A stretch of DNA of 28,406 nucleotides from Paulinella micropora (GCA_009731375.1 BJOX01000011.1:308571-336976); one strand, 5' to 3'. Counted from the stretch's first letter, positions 1 through 8,943 are shown. The notes: generated from the letters alone by a model not told the origin. Numbers and translations are program-made.

Positions 1-58
<58 letters not shown>
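1..58. repeat. poly-G run at the window edge
   Basis: An uninterrupted G homopolymer of 58 bases. Several assembly gaps in this window also adjoin homopolymers (G before 1769, C after 2335, A before 16196, C before 21374), so this is probably the edge of a hard-to-sequence tract, possibly an assembly end. Confidence 0.9.
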
Positions 59-59
<1 letters not shown>

Positions 60-188
60 GGCCTACTGTGACGAGAATTTTAGGGGGTGAATAATCACTG
101 AACTTTACCACTTAAATGAGGATAAGTGAACGGAATAAGAAAGTAAAATTTCTGACCAGATTGTACGTGGTGCTAGACCCTAAAACAC

Positions 189-1262
189 GTGAAATTCTAG
201 CTTGCTTAGTTGGCTTGTACTGGATGTGTGTGGTGTGGTTACAGAATCGTCGGCGCCAGCTTGGCCCTGCAGGTGGCGCGCGAGCAAGAAGACACAAGGC
301 AAGCACAGGCAGACCGCCATCTGGCACAAAGGTCACGCGCCATGAGATGTAGGAGATGTGGTTGTGACTGCACCGGACTCACCACAAGGATTAGTGGAAG
401 CATCATTTGAACCCAGAACAGCACCACCAGGGTAAAGGCGAGGTAATAAAGCGGTGGCGCCGTATCCTTGCACGTCTCAGACGTGACGAGCTGCAAGAGC
501 ACACACCGTGATGCAGCCATGACCGCGATAACAGTACCCAACTCTGGCCGAAGATGAAGTACATAAAAATAGCCAGGTTGATCCAAGACTGCAACGCACA
601 AAGCAAGCTTAGCTTGACGAGGCAAAGCACAGTGCAACAGCTGCGACCTGCAGCCTTCTCATTTCTTCAGTCTCTGGCTGGCCACGCTGGGCCATGAGGT
701 AGCGCACTGCACAGAAAGAGCCCAGACAGTAGTGTTGCGGTGCACTGCCTGTCAAACCGAGAGAGCTGACCGTAACCGAAGGGCAGAATGATCAAGTAGC
801 GGTACGAGCCCAACAACCAGTACCTGATGACACCATCGCAATGTGAGTAGCTGAACAACTGTGTCATTCCTCTCGACCACAAGCGCCATCATTGATCCAT
901 GGACTCACCTGAAGGGCCGATCGCATTCCATGTTCCAACTTAGACCCAAAATCACGGAGACTGTGATCATCTAACATACCAAGCAATACACGTCATTCAA
1001 TCACACCACAAAACACACGCTCAGCTCAGTACCTCAATCATTCCAAAGACGAAATGCAACACTTGCAGCCTGCACATGGTTGCAAACGACATAAAGGAGA
1101 ACAAGACACAGGACAGAACCTTCCCGAGCGGTTCTGGACTTCGTTGAGATTCTGGTACACGTTCCTACCAAGAAAAGCAAGGTGTGTTTTCTCTCCTTGT
1201 ATGTTTTGTCAAAGCGGTCACCTCTGGATCTGTTGGTTAGCCTCGCGACGGATTGGATTGAC
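189..1262 (-). CDS. multi-pass membrane protein resembling the transmembrane part of plant-type RING E3 ligases (partial, nine exons)
   Basis: I read nine exons on the minus strand, in order 1262-1222, 1164-1120, 1069-1033, 970-909, 823-771, 706-648, 588-538, 490-383 and 320-189. Every junction has GT and AG ends and every reading phase agrees. The introns are 57, 50, 62, 85, 64, 59, 47 and 62 nt. The product (about 195 residues seen) has hydrophobic stretches such as LQVLHFVFGMIE, SWINLAIFMYFIFGQSW, LYYLAFTLVVLFW and AVCLCLPCVFLLARHL. The segments ECDRPFRYWLLGSYRYL, APPLYYLAF, VCLCLPC and QLSKLEF occur in the same order as similar segments of plant membrane RING-finger proteins (At1g12760-like), as I remember that family. 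The RING itself would lie further downstream, beyond the left edge, so ubiquitin ligase activity is an inference. If the donor at 188 (GTGTTT) is not used, the protein ends at the TAG at 180-182. The donor of exon five could instead follow 777. The first exon begins at an acceptor, so the N-terminus is missing or lies in exons I did not find. Confidence 0.6.
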
Positions 1263-1768
1263 CTGCCAGCAAGAAAGTGCAGCCCTCTTCGCTAGTTATG
1301 TACATATGTATGTGTATGTGTATGTGATACATGTAATGTATTCATCCATGTATCACGTATGTCTGCACGCATGTGTGTACGTGTATTACAAGCAGGCATG
1401 TAGGTATGCTTTGTACCTGTTATTGGTGGTGGTAGTGTGAATGTGTGTATCAATGTTGCAAACGAACAAACAAACAAACAAACAAACACAGAAAGGAAGT
1501 ATTCAAAAAGAGCGGAAAGAAAGCTTGTGTTGTCTTGTCTTGTCCTGTCTTGTTTTTCTTTTTCTTATCTCTCCTTTTCCTTCTTGAAAAGACAATAACA
1601 GAAAAGATTTGTCCTTTCTTTTTTTCTTCTCTTTTCTTGCGTATTCTGTCCTCTCTGTCCTCCTTTACGAAAAGAAAAGGAAAAGCAGCATGGAATAAGA
1701 TTCGGAGAAAAAAAAAGGGGGAGAGAGAGAGGAAAGAAGGGGGAGGGGGGGGGGGGGGAGGGGAAAGG
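1263..1768. other. non-coding stretch with short repeats and a G-rich run
   Basis: This stretch holds short TG/TA-rich repeats (1297-1400), a short (CAAA)n run near 1465-1487 and a purine-rich end (1690-1768) that becomes poly-G before the gap. I see no convincing exon. An undetected 5' exon of the minus-strand gene at 189-1262 could lie here. Confidence 0.5.
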
Positions 1769-2335
1769 NNNNNNNNNNNNNNNNNNNNNNNNNNNNNNNN
1801 NNNNNNNNNNNNNNNNNNNNNNNNNNNNNNNNNNNNNNNNNNNNNNNNNNNNNNNNNNNNNNNNNNNNNNNNNNNNNNNNNNNNNNNNNNNNNNNNNNNN
1901 NNNNNNNNNNNNNNNNNNNNNNNNNNNNNNNNNNNNNNNNNNNNNNNNNNNNNNNNNNNNNNNNNNNNNNNNNNNNNNNNNNNNNNNNNNNNNNNNNNNN
2001 NNNNNNNNNNNNNNNNNNNNNNNNNNNNNNNNNNNNNNNNNNNNNNNNNNNNNNNNNNNNNNNNNNNNNNNNNNNNNNNNNNNNNNNNNNNNNNNNNNNN
2101 NNNNNNNNNNNNNNNNNNNNNNNNNNNNNNNNNNNNNNNNNNNNNNNNNNNNNNNNNNNNNNNNNNNNNNNNNNNNNNNNNNNNNNNNNNNNNNNNNNNN
2201 NNNNNNNNNNNNNNNNNNNNNNNNNNNNNNNNNNNNNNNNNNNNNNNNNNNNNNNNNNNNNNNNNNNNNNNNNNNNNNNNNNNNNNNNNNNNNNNNNNNN
2301 NNNNNNNNNNNNNNNNNNNNNNNNNNNNNNNNNNN
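1769..2335. other. assembly gap (N)
   Basis: 567 unknown bases, flanked by a G run on the left and a C run plus (CA)n on the right. Confidence 1.
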
Positions 2336-2529
2336 CCCCCCCCCCCCCCCACACACACACACACAAACTTAGACTTTTAATGATTGATGTATTAAAACAA
2401 ATCGGTGAAAATTAAGGTATCATATTAAAAGGACAAGTAGTGGTAAAAACGCGTAAGTAGTAGAACTAGTAGTATAAGTATATACTAGAAACATAAATCA
2501 GCAGACAGGCAATCAATTGCAAGGAGTCG

Positions 2530-2716
2530 ATGAGAAAATATGAGGAAAGGAAGAAAATGCTAAGCATACACGGTAAGAGGATAATGTATACATATATATA
2601 TATATATATTATATATTTATATTATATATATGTATATATATATATATAGATATATGAGAAAATATGAGGAAAGGAAGAAAATGCTAAGCATACACAGTAA
2701 GAGGATAATGTATACA

Positions 2717-2753
<37 letters not shown>

Positions 2754-2775
2754 ATATACATATATATTATATTAT
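2530..2775. repeat. tandem duplication of a unit of about 124 bp with AT palindromes
   Basis: The segment starting at 2531 (tgagaaaatatgaggaaagg) recurs at 2655 with a single mismatch over about 65 bases. Each copy is followed by an alternating TA tract with internal palindromes (tacatatata, tatatgtata) that could extrude as cruciforms. Confidence 0.85.
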
Positions 2776-2932
2776 GGATCGATTGACAGTAAGTGAGACA
2801 GCCCTTAAGGAAACTGCAGCACCTAACGCAATTCACTCGCACCCAGCGGCCATCGTGGCCAGGTGGTGTGCAGAGCGTAGTAAGGCTCGATTGCTCGCGA
2901 CGCGACTATGCCGAGTGCTGCAATATCCGTAA
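2774..2932 (+). CDS. small open reading frame, unrecognised
   Basis: A 52-codon frame begins with ATG at 2774 and stops at 2930-2932. It has mixed, protein-like composition (for example AIHSHPAAIVARWCAERSK) and lies in the only non-repetitive DNA between 2350 and 3500. A donor-like GTAAGT sits inside it near 2788, so it may be an exon read in part, or a retroelement remnant. No family is recognised. Confidence 0.2.
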   Translation: MDRLTVSETALKETAAPNAIHSHPAAIVARWCAERSKARLLATRLCRVLQYP

Positions 2933-3230
2933 AGGACCGGGCTCAAGCCTGGCAACGTTTCAGACATGCAGCACCCAAGCCAGTCGAGGCAAACTACTCC
3001 GCACACCAAGGGAGAGGAAAAAGAGAGAAAGGAAAAGAAAGAAAATTTCTTTTTTTTTTTTCATTTCTCTTGAAGAGCGGCGAAAAGTGTGGGACTCGGG
3101 TTGAAACCCCATACCCACTAAAACCAAAAAAGGGCCTAAAACTCCAGAAGGAGAAAAATGGGCCATATATATATGTATATACATATATTTATAGTATGTA
3201 TATATATTACAGTAAGGAAGGTTTAATAGT

Positions 3231-3261
3231 AGAAAAAAAAAAAAAAAAGAGAGAGAGAGAT

Positions 3262-3293
<32 letters not shown>

Positions 3294-3345
3294 TGAGGGT
3301 GAGAGAGAGAGAGAGAGATCGAGCGAACGAGAGAGAGATCGAGCG

Positions 3346-3410
<65 letters not shown>

Positions 3411-3516
3411 AGAATAGAGAGAGAGAGAAGGAAAAGGAAAGGAAAGGAAAGGAAAGGACAGGAAAGGAAAGGAAAGGAAAGGAAAGGAAACGAAACGAAA
3501 CGAAACGAAACGAAGG
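3231..3516. repeat. (GA)n array grading into (GGAAA)n and (CGAAA)n pentamers
   Basis: A poly-A run (3233-3248) leads into imperfect (GA)n to about 3428, then GGAAA pentamers to about 3488, then four CGAAA units. The plus strand is almost all purine. The last exon of the minus-strand gene at 3517-4106 reads into the right edge of this array. Confidence 0.95.
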
Positions 3517-4106
3517 TCAGGAACGGAAAGGGAGGGAAAGGCAAGGGTAGGAGAGTTGTGCCATCTTCTGTTGATAAGTGAGTCTGTGAGTGTGTTGAAT
3601 ACTTGCTGTTCTTGTTTTATGCATAAATGTTGGTGGCTGTTGTCGTACCCGACCCACCATCGGATTTCGTTCAGCAACCTAGCGGCACGTTAAATAATAA
3701 AAGAAAATGATTGACACACTACCTCCTGTGGGGTCAACCCATGCCGACGACTGTATGCATCAACCTGTGATAGAATCATTATCATAGTATGCTCGAAGAC
3801 TAGCTACATGTGAAATGACCTCCTCGTCCTGCAATCTTCGGGCTAACTTCTCATCCTATACCATGCATGCACGAAATGACATACAAGTCGTTCTACAACA
3901 CTGGGATTGAAATGGATTCGCTGAATCACCTCGCCCATGGAGTCGTACATCAGGGGAACTTGTAGGTCCGACGTGGCGGGGACTGTTGTCTGCGCAACTT
4001 CAGAATCGTCCTTGGTCTCCTTGTTCTCCGTGGTTGCTTTTGGTGCTTTTCGATGAATGTCGCTTGGTGACCTTGGCCGTTCCTTGCGGCTGTCGAAAAC
4101 AACCGC
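3517..4106 (-). CDS. unrecognised protein with a DEKLARRLQDEE segment (partial, four compact exons)
   Basis: The exons on the minus strand are 4106-3897 (or to 3885), 3855-3820, 3764-3723 and 3678-3517, all joined in phase 0, ending at TGA 3517-3519. The introns are 41 (or 29), 55 and 44 nt. Exon one is charged and probably disordered, then gives MYDSMGEVIQRIHFNPSV. Exon two is exactly DEKLARRLQDEE and exon three VDAYSRRHGLTPQE. The 'D-E-x-L-A-R-x-L-Q-x-E-E' pattern is a helix seen in many ubiquitin-linked and other adaptor proteins and does not define a function. The last 12 or so residues come from the flanking purine array, so the true stop could differ. A further stretch at 4131-4228 (containing VPLPLKVGWKATPYHFSSFK) is in the same frame but separated by 24 nt that include a TAA, either a tiny intron or a wrong junction. 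The N-terminus is not identified. Confidence 0.5.
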
Positions 4107-4237
4107 CTTTACGGTATTCTTTGTTTACACCTTGAAGGAAGAGAAGTGGTATGGGGTGGCTTTCCAGCCCACCTTCAGCGGCAATGGAACGCTGGCGGTC
4201 AAGAAAGGAACAAAGATCTCATGGTAACTCCTCTCTC

Positions 4238-4348
4238 TTTCTTCTTCTTCTTCTTCTTCTTCTTCTTCTTCTTCTTCTTCTTCTTCTTCTTCTTCTTCTT
4301 CTTCTTCTTCTTCTTCTTCTTTTCTTCTCCTTCTTCTTCTTCTTCTTG
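4238..4348. repeat. (TTC)n array
   Basis: About 30 TTC units with a few interruptions. It is the first of eight (TTC)n arrays between here and 8943 that share one orientation. Confidence 0.95.
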
Positions 4349-4439
4349 GATTCTTGGATTCTTTTTATTTAGAGAGATAATTGTGCAATTATAACTCATG
4401 GAGTGACTGCTAACAGCTATTGCCTGAAGCAAATCGCTG

Positions 4440-4692
4440 GCTTCTTCTTCTTCTTCTCCTTCTTCTTCTTCTTCCCCTTCTTCTTCTCCTTCTTCTTCGC
4501 TTCTTCTTCTTCTTCTTCTTCTTCTTCTTCTTCTTCTTCTTCTTCTTCTTCTTCTTCTTCTTCTTCTTCTTCTTCTTCTTCTTCTTCTTCTTCTTCTTCT
4601 TCTTCTTCTTCTTCTTCTTCTTCTTCTTCTTCTTCTTCTTCTTCGTCTTCTTCTTCTTCTTCTTCTTCTTCTTCTTCTTCTTCTTCTTCTTC
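4440..4692. repeat. (TTC)n array
   Basis: A 250-bp TTC array with rare CTC, GCT and GTC interruptions. On the minus strand it reads as the (GAA)n tail of the retroelement fragment at 4693-4730. Confidence 0.95.
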
Positions 4693-4729
4693 TTTAATGA
4701 AATCGAAGGCGAAATTGTACAGGAAGTAA

Positions 4730-4730
<1 letters not shown>
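4693..4730 (-). mobile_element. extremely 5'-truncated retroelement copy (copy 0)
   Basis: These 38 bases match the 3' end of the copies at 4882 and 8036 almost exactly (tttaatgaaatcgaa, then gcgaaattgtacaggaag). They are flanked on both sides by (TTC)n. A constant 3' end with a variable 5' end is the signature of target-primed reverse transcription. Confidence 0.8.
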
Positions 4731-4760
<30 letters not shown>

Positions 4761-4881
4761 CTTCTTCTTCTTCTTCTTCTTCTTCTTCTTCTTCTTCTCC
4801 TCCTCCTCCTCCTCCTCCTCCTCCTTCTTCTTCTTCTTCTTCTTCTTCTTCTTCTTCTTCTTCTTCTTCTTCTTCTTCTTC
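4731..4881. repeat. (TTC)n array with a (TCC)n core
   Basis: About 150 bp of TTC with eight TCC units in the middle (4798-4822). On the minus strand it forms the (GAA)n tail of copy 1. Confidence 0.95.
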
Positions 4882-5412
4882 TTTAATGAAATCGAAAGCG
4901 AAATTGTACAGGAAGTAAAGTCAGAACTAAGTCATAAAATTCGTAGGCAGAACTAATTCATGAAACTGAGTGAAAAGCCAACTCAATATACTATAAAATA
5001 ATACAAAAATAGAAAATATGAATGAGAAGAGAGAAGTGGGAAAACGATATCAAAGGAAAGTATGAGAGGAGAAAAACAGGGAAAAAAAACAAAGATATGA
5101 AATGGATACAAGATGAGAAAAGTAGAATATGAGGGGAGAGGAAAAATGAAAACTAAATATGATAAGAAAATAAAAAGTGAGAAAGGAAAAAGATGATATA
5201 GAGGGAGAGGAGAAAATGTAAGCTATATATTATTAGGAAATAGAAATGGAGAAAAGATAGAAAACAGACAAAGAGAGAGCAAGATATGAAAAGGGGACAG
5301 GAGAGAGGGGAAAGGGAAGAAAAAATGGGAGCAAAAGAGCAGGAAATATACAAAGAAAAATAAAGAAAACAAGAGACTATATACAAAAGAAGAAAGAAGA
5401 ACTAGTACTAAG

Positions 5413-6015
5413 CTAGTGAGAGCGTCGCGGCGCGTCCCAAAGGCGCCGCTTCGCTGAGTCAAGGATGCGCGCATTGCCTCGCGCAGTTTCGGCCGCAGAC
5501 ATCGCTCGGAAGTAGGGTAGAAGGCCACGTGGGTTCCGAGGGAAATCATCAATCATGGCATCAGCGAGCGTATCTTGCGCAGCGGGTAGACCTCTTACAA
5601 CGCTTGCATAGTAGGCTTGAACTCGGCGAAGGTAGCTCAAAGCTTCATGACCAAGAGCGCCTGTGGGTTCAAGAACCCATGCAACCAGAGTGGTGTTGGA
5701 TGTTGTAGCTAGTTGATCATATTGGCGGTGCTTGATAAGCTCACGTTGAGAAGCAGCAGCAAGCGGAGTGATCACGTTGAGAAGCAGCAGCAAGCGGAGT
5801 GATAGCTGCTAGTCTTAGCGAAGCTCGAGCAAGTGGGGAAGCAAAACTAACATCAATGATTACATCCGGAGGGCTCATTCTTGAAGGGTGCCACCATACG
5901 CGAAGGTCAGGATGCTCTCTCGTTGCATCTTGAAAATGAAGATGGTCAGGCTCGATCTCGACGACAGCTCCACAGCGTCGCAGAAAAGTAGCTAACATTT
6001 TGACATAGCTATCAT
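5413..6015 (-). pseudogene. retroelement C-terminal domain, restriction-like endonuclease type, frameshifted
   Basis: Two overlapping frames (6015-5741 and 5793-5413) make up one C-terminal coding region. The order of motifs is EIEPDHL, then HPDLRVWW, PPDVIIDVSFASPL, IKHRQYDQL and WVLEPTGALGHEALSYLRRV, with the stop TAG at 5413-5415. The spacing PD, then about 17 residues, then DV, followed by K-x-x-x-Y, resembles the restriction-like endonuclease domain at the C-terminus of R2/R4-type retrotransposon proteins and similar domains in many protist and invertebrate retroelements. This assignment is from memory of the family and has no alignment behind it. The reverse transcriptase part is absent because of 5' truncation. 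The frame is broken by an exact 31-bp tandem duplication at 5741-5802. Confidence 0.65.
5741..5802. repeat. exact 31-bp tandem duplication
   Basis: Two identical 31-bp units (5741-5771 and 5772-5802), each beginning tcacgttgagaagcagcagc. As 31 is not a multiple of three, the duplication alone explains the frameshift in the retroelement coding region. Confidence 0.97.
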
Positions 6016-6016
6016 G

Positions 6017-6112
6017 TCTTCTTCTTCTTCTTCTTCTTCTTCTTCTTCTTCTTCTTCTTCTTCTTCTTCTTCTTCTTCTTCTTCTTCTTCTTCTTCTTCT
6101 TCTTCTTTTTCT
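6017..6112. repeat. (TTC)n array
   Basis: An almost pure TTC array that abuts the 5' truncation point of copy 1, i.e. the target into which that copy inserted. Confidence 0.95.
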
Positions 6113-6270
6113 TCTTTGCCTTTGCCTTTCATTTCATGAAGTTACTTTTACAAGTGACCTCTGGTCATCCATACAAATCGTTAGCCCGAAGGCCATTGAT
6201 TTAACTAAGACGGTGACCCTTATAATATTAATATTAAAATTATTAAAGTAGCCTTGCAATATATTAAAGT
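6113..6270. other. unassigned unique sequence
   Basis: AT-rich unique sequence between the (TTC)n array and the SINE tail. I see no exon or repeat match to the rest of the window. Confidence 0.4.
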
Positions 6271-6522
6271 AATAATAATAATAATAATAATAGTGCTTCT
6301 CTGTCAATTGCTGATGCAAATCTGCACATGCGCCTCCATCGTCTCACCCGTGAGGGGAGTACGAAGAATTGACGATAGGCTCTAATGACACCCCCGCAAG
6401 GGCAGTTCCAACACTTCCAGACGGACCGGTATGTTCAATGAAAATACTGGTGGCACCGACGGGAATCGAACTGGCGACAGGGCCCAGATGGTAGAACTTG
6501 ACCACTGGGCTATCACGGTGTC
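6271..6522 (-). mobile_element. tRNA-derived SINE with (ATT)n tail
   Basis: On the minus strand the element begins at 6522 with a tRNA-like head. An A-box-like tagcccagtggtcaag is followed about 40 bases later by a B-box-like agttcgattcccg, and CACCG near the start pairs with CGGTG after the B box. A body of about 160 bp follows and it ends in (ATT)n at 6292-6271. The stems of the T arm and anticodon arm do not pair well, so this is a derived SINE head, not a working tRNA gene. The same (ATT)n repeat lies upstream of the head. Confidence 0.7.
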
Positions 6523-6550
6523 AATAATAATAATAATAATAATAATAATA
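6523..6550. repeat. (AAT)n array
   Basis: AAT units between the head of SINE copy 1 and the gap. On the minus strand this is the (ATT)n target or tail of the neighbouring copy. Confidence 0.95.
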
Positions 6551-6993
6551 NNNNNNNNNNNNNNNNNNNNNNNNNNNNNNNNNNNNNNNNNNNNNNNNNN
6601 NNNNNNNNNNNNNNNNNNNNNNNNNNNNNNNNNNNNNNNNNNNNNNNNNNNNNNNNNNNNNNNNNNNNNNNNNNNNNNNNNNNNNNNNNNNNNNNNNNNN
6701 NNNNNNNNNNNNNNNNNNNNNNNNNNNNNNNNNNNNNNNNNNNNNNNNNNNNNNNNNNNNNNNNNNNNNNNNNNNNNNNNNNNNNNNNNNNNNNNNNNNN
6801 NNNNNNNNNNNNNNNNNNNNNNNNNNNNNNNNNNNNNNNNNNNNNNNNNNNNNNNNNNNNNNNNNNNNNNNNNNNNNNNNNNNNNNNNNNNNNNNNNNNN
6901 NNNNNNNNNNNNNNNNNNNNNNNNNNNNNNNNNNNNNNNNNNNNNNNNNNNNNNNNNNNNNNNNNNNNNNNNNNNNNNNNNNNNNNNNNNNNN
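6551..6993. other. assembly gap (N)
   Basis: 443 unknown bases lying between two near-identical SINE heads. It very likely hides the body and tail of the second copy. Confidence 1.
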
Positions 6994-7068
6994 GGTGGCA
7001 CCGACGGGAATCGAACTGGCGACAGGGCCCAGATGGTAGAACTTGACCACTGGGCTATCACGGTGTCC
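6994..7068 (-). mobile_element. second copy of the tRNA-derived SINE head
   Basis: Essentially identical to the head at 6452-6522 over more than 70 bases, with the same orientation and again preceded on the minus strand by (ATT)n (7069-7102). The body falls in the gap. Confidence 0.75.
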
Positions 7069-7102
<34 letters not shown>

Positions 7103-7245
7103 TTCTTCTTCTTCTTCTTCTTCTTCTTCTTCTTCTTCTTCTTCTTCTGCTTCTTCTGCTTCTTCTTCTTCTTCTTCTTCTTCTTCTTCTTCTTCTTCTT
7201 CTTCTTCTTCTTCTTCTTCTTCTTCTTCTTCTTCTTCTTCTTCGT
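7069..7245. repeat. (AAT)n followed by (TTC)n
   Basis: (AAT)n at 7069-7102 joins directly to (TTC)n at 7103-7245 with two TGC interruptions. This is a junction between the two microsatellite domains and their two retroposon families. Confidence 0.95.
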
Positions 7246-7918
7246 CTTTAAAGCGAAGTTGTACAGAGACTAGGGTCAGAACTTAGTCAGAAATCGAGCG
7301 AGGAATGAAATAAGAACTAGATATGATAGAGGAAACAAAAATGGGAAAATAAACATAAATGTAAATATGAGGGGAGAAATAGAGGGGAAAATATAAGAGG
7401 AAAATTAGATATGATAAGGATACAGAAAAGGCAGGGAAAAGGGGAAAATGAGAGGAAAAACTAAGAGCTAAGGAAAAGGAAAAGAGGAAAAAAGACTAAA
7501 TATGATAGGGAAACAGAAATGCAAGAAAAAGAGAAAGTTTGATGGAAGAAACAGGAAACAGAAATAGGGAAGGAAAGACTAGATATGAAAAAGAGACAGA
7601 AATGAAAGATAAAAAAGGAAAAAGGAGAGAAACGGGCAAGAATAAAACAAGGAAAAGAAAGGAAGACTATATACAAGGGAAGAAAAAGAGAAGAAACAAG
7701 TTCAGTGGGAGCGTCGTGGCGCGTCCCATAGGCGCCGTTTGGCAGAGTCAATGATACGCGCATTGCCGCGCGCAGTTTCAGCCGCAGACATAGCACGAAA
7801 GTAGGGCAAGAGACCACGCGGGTTGAGAGGGAAATCATCGAGCATAGCATCAGCTAGTATGTCCCTCGCAGCGGGTAGCCCTCGAATAACGCTTGCGTAA
7901 TACGCCTGAACCTGGCGT
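7246..7918 (-). mobile_element. 5'-truncated (GAA)n-tailed retroelement, copy 2, with C-terminal coding remnant
   Basis: On the minus strand the copy starts after (GAA)n at 7918 and reads an open C-terminal frame (7913-7702) matching copy 1 (RGLPAARDILADAM, DDFPLNPRGLLPYFRAMS, SAKRRLWDAPRRSH), with TGA at 7702-7704 at the same place as the stop of copy 1. About 450 bp of 3' region follows and ends in a variant terminus lacking about 10 bases (tctttaaagcgaagttgtac). It is more diverged from copy 1 than copy 3 is. Confidence 0.75.
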
Positions 7919-7977
7919 TCCTTCTTCTTCTTCTTCTTCTTCTTCTTCTTCTTCTTCTTCTTCTTCTTCTTCTTCTT

Positions 7978-8008
<31 letters not shown>

Positions 8009-8035
8009 TTCTTCTTCTTCTTCTTCTTCTTCTTC
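7919..8035. repeat. (TTC)n array
   Basis: Lies between retroelement copies 2 and 3. It is the target of copy 2 and the (GAA)n tail of copy 3. Confidence 0.95.
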
Positions 8036-8692
8036 TTTAATGAAATCGAAAGCGAAATTGTACAGGAAGTAAAGTTAGAACTAAGTCATAAAAGTCGGAG
8101 TCATAACTAATTCATGAAAAGCCAACTTAATATACTATAAAATAACATAAAAAATAGAAAATACGAATGAGAAAAGAGAAGTGGAAAAGCGAGATCAAAA
8201 GAAAATATGAGGGGAGAAAAAGAGGAAAAAAGCAAAAATAAGTTTAGATATGAAAATGGATACAAGATATGTGAAAAAAGAGGAAAAAAGCAAACATAAG
8301 TTTAGATATGAAATGGATACAAGATATGTGAAAAGTAAAATATATGAGGGGAGAGGAAAAAATATAAACTAAATATGGTAAGGAAATAAGGAATGGGAAA
8401 GGAAAAAGAGGATATAGAGGGAGAGGAGAAAATGTAAGCTATACATGATCAGGAAATAGAAAGGGAGAAAAGACAGAAAAAGTAAGGAGAGAGCTAGATA
8501 TGATAAGGGGACAGAAGTGAGGGGAAAAAGGAAGATATGAGGGGAGAAAAAGAGCAGGAATATACAAAGAAATATATAGGAACAAGAGACTATATACAAA
8601 AGAAGAAAGAAGAACTAATACTAAGCTTGTGAGGGCGTCGCGGCGCATCCCAAAGGCGCCGCTTCGCTGAGTCAAGGATGCGCGCATTGCCT
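8036..8692 (-). mobile_element. 5'-truncated (GAA)n-tailed retroelement, copy 3
   Basis: It is closely similar to copy 1 from the 3' terminus (tttaatgaaatcgaaagcga) to the coding end (RGNARILDSAKRRLWDAPRR), where it stops abruptly at (TTC)n. The stop codon of copy 1 is lost (tag changed to aag). It contains a tandem duplication of about 58 bp at 8221-8335 in the 3' region. Confidence 0.8.
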
Positions 8693-8770
8693 TCTTCTTC
8701 TTCTTCTTCTTCTTCTTCTTCTTCTTCTTCTTCTTCTTCTTCTTCTTCTTCTTCTTCTTCTTCTTCTTCT
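8693..8770. repeat. (TTC)n array
   Basis: Separates retroelement copies 3 and 4. Confidence 0.95.
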
Positions 8771-8860
8771 TTAATAAAATTAAAATTGAACACAGAGAAA
8801 TATGATTGAGGAAACATAAGTGGAAAAACGAAAGAAAATAAGAGGGAAGAAAAGGAAGAT
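8771..8860 (-). mobile_element. short diverged retroelement 3' fragment, copy 4
   Basis: 90 bases beginning tttaataaaattaaaattga, followed by purine-rich sequence like the 3' region of copy 3, with (TTC)n on both sides. It is more diverged than the other copies. Confidence 0.5.
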
Positions 8861-8943
8861 CTTCTTCTTCTTCTTCTTCTTCTTCTTCTTCTTCTTCTTC
8901 TTCTTCTTCTTCTTCTTCTTCTTCTTCTTTTTCTTCTTCTTCA
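8861..8943. repeat. (TTC)n array
   Basis: The last array of the 4238-8943 TTC domain. Confidence 0.95.

Larger units (their letters stand above)
4882..6016 (-). mobile_element. 5'-truncated (GAA)n-tailed non-LTR retroelement, longest copy (copy 1)
   Basis: On the minus strand this copy starts directly after (GAA)n at 6016, carries the C-terminal coding part (6015-5413), then an A/G-poor 3' untranslated region of about 530 bp, and ends with the conserved terminus tttcgatttcattaaa followed by (GAA)n. Copies 2 and 3 align with it over coding and non-coding parts. There is no target-site duplication that can be told apart from the array. Confidence 0.8.

Noticed and set aside
1054-1440. Plus-strand frame of 128 codons
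   Set aside because: It lies opposite well-phased minus-strand exons and ends in a TA/TG repeat.
3085-3150. tRNA-like B box in gggttgaaacccc
   Set aside because: It is simply a short hairpin; no A box or acceptor stem is found around it.
5153-5552. Minus-strand hydrophobic frames with FSLLF-type composition
   Set aside because: They lie in the pyrimidine-rich 3' region of the retroelement and in a frame different from its real coding end.
6452-6522. Functional tRNA gene
   Set aside because: A and B boxes are present, but the T stem and anticodon arm do not pair and an identical copy sits 540 bp away with the same repeat tail, which fits a SINE.
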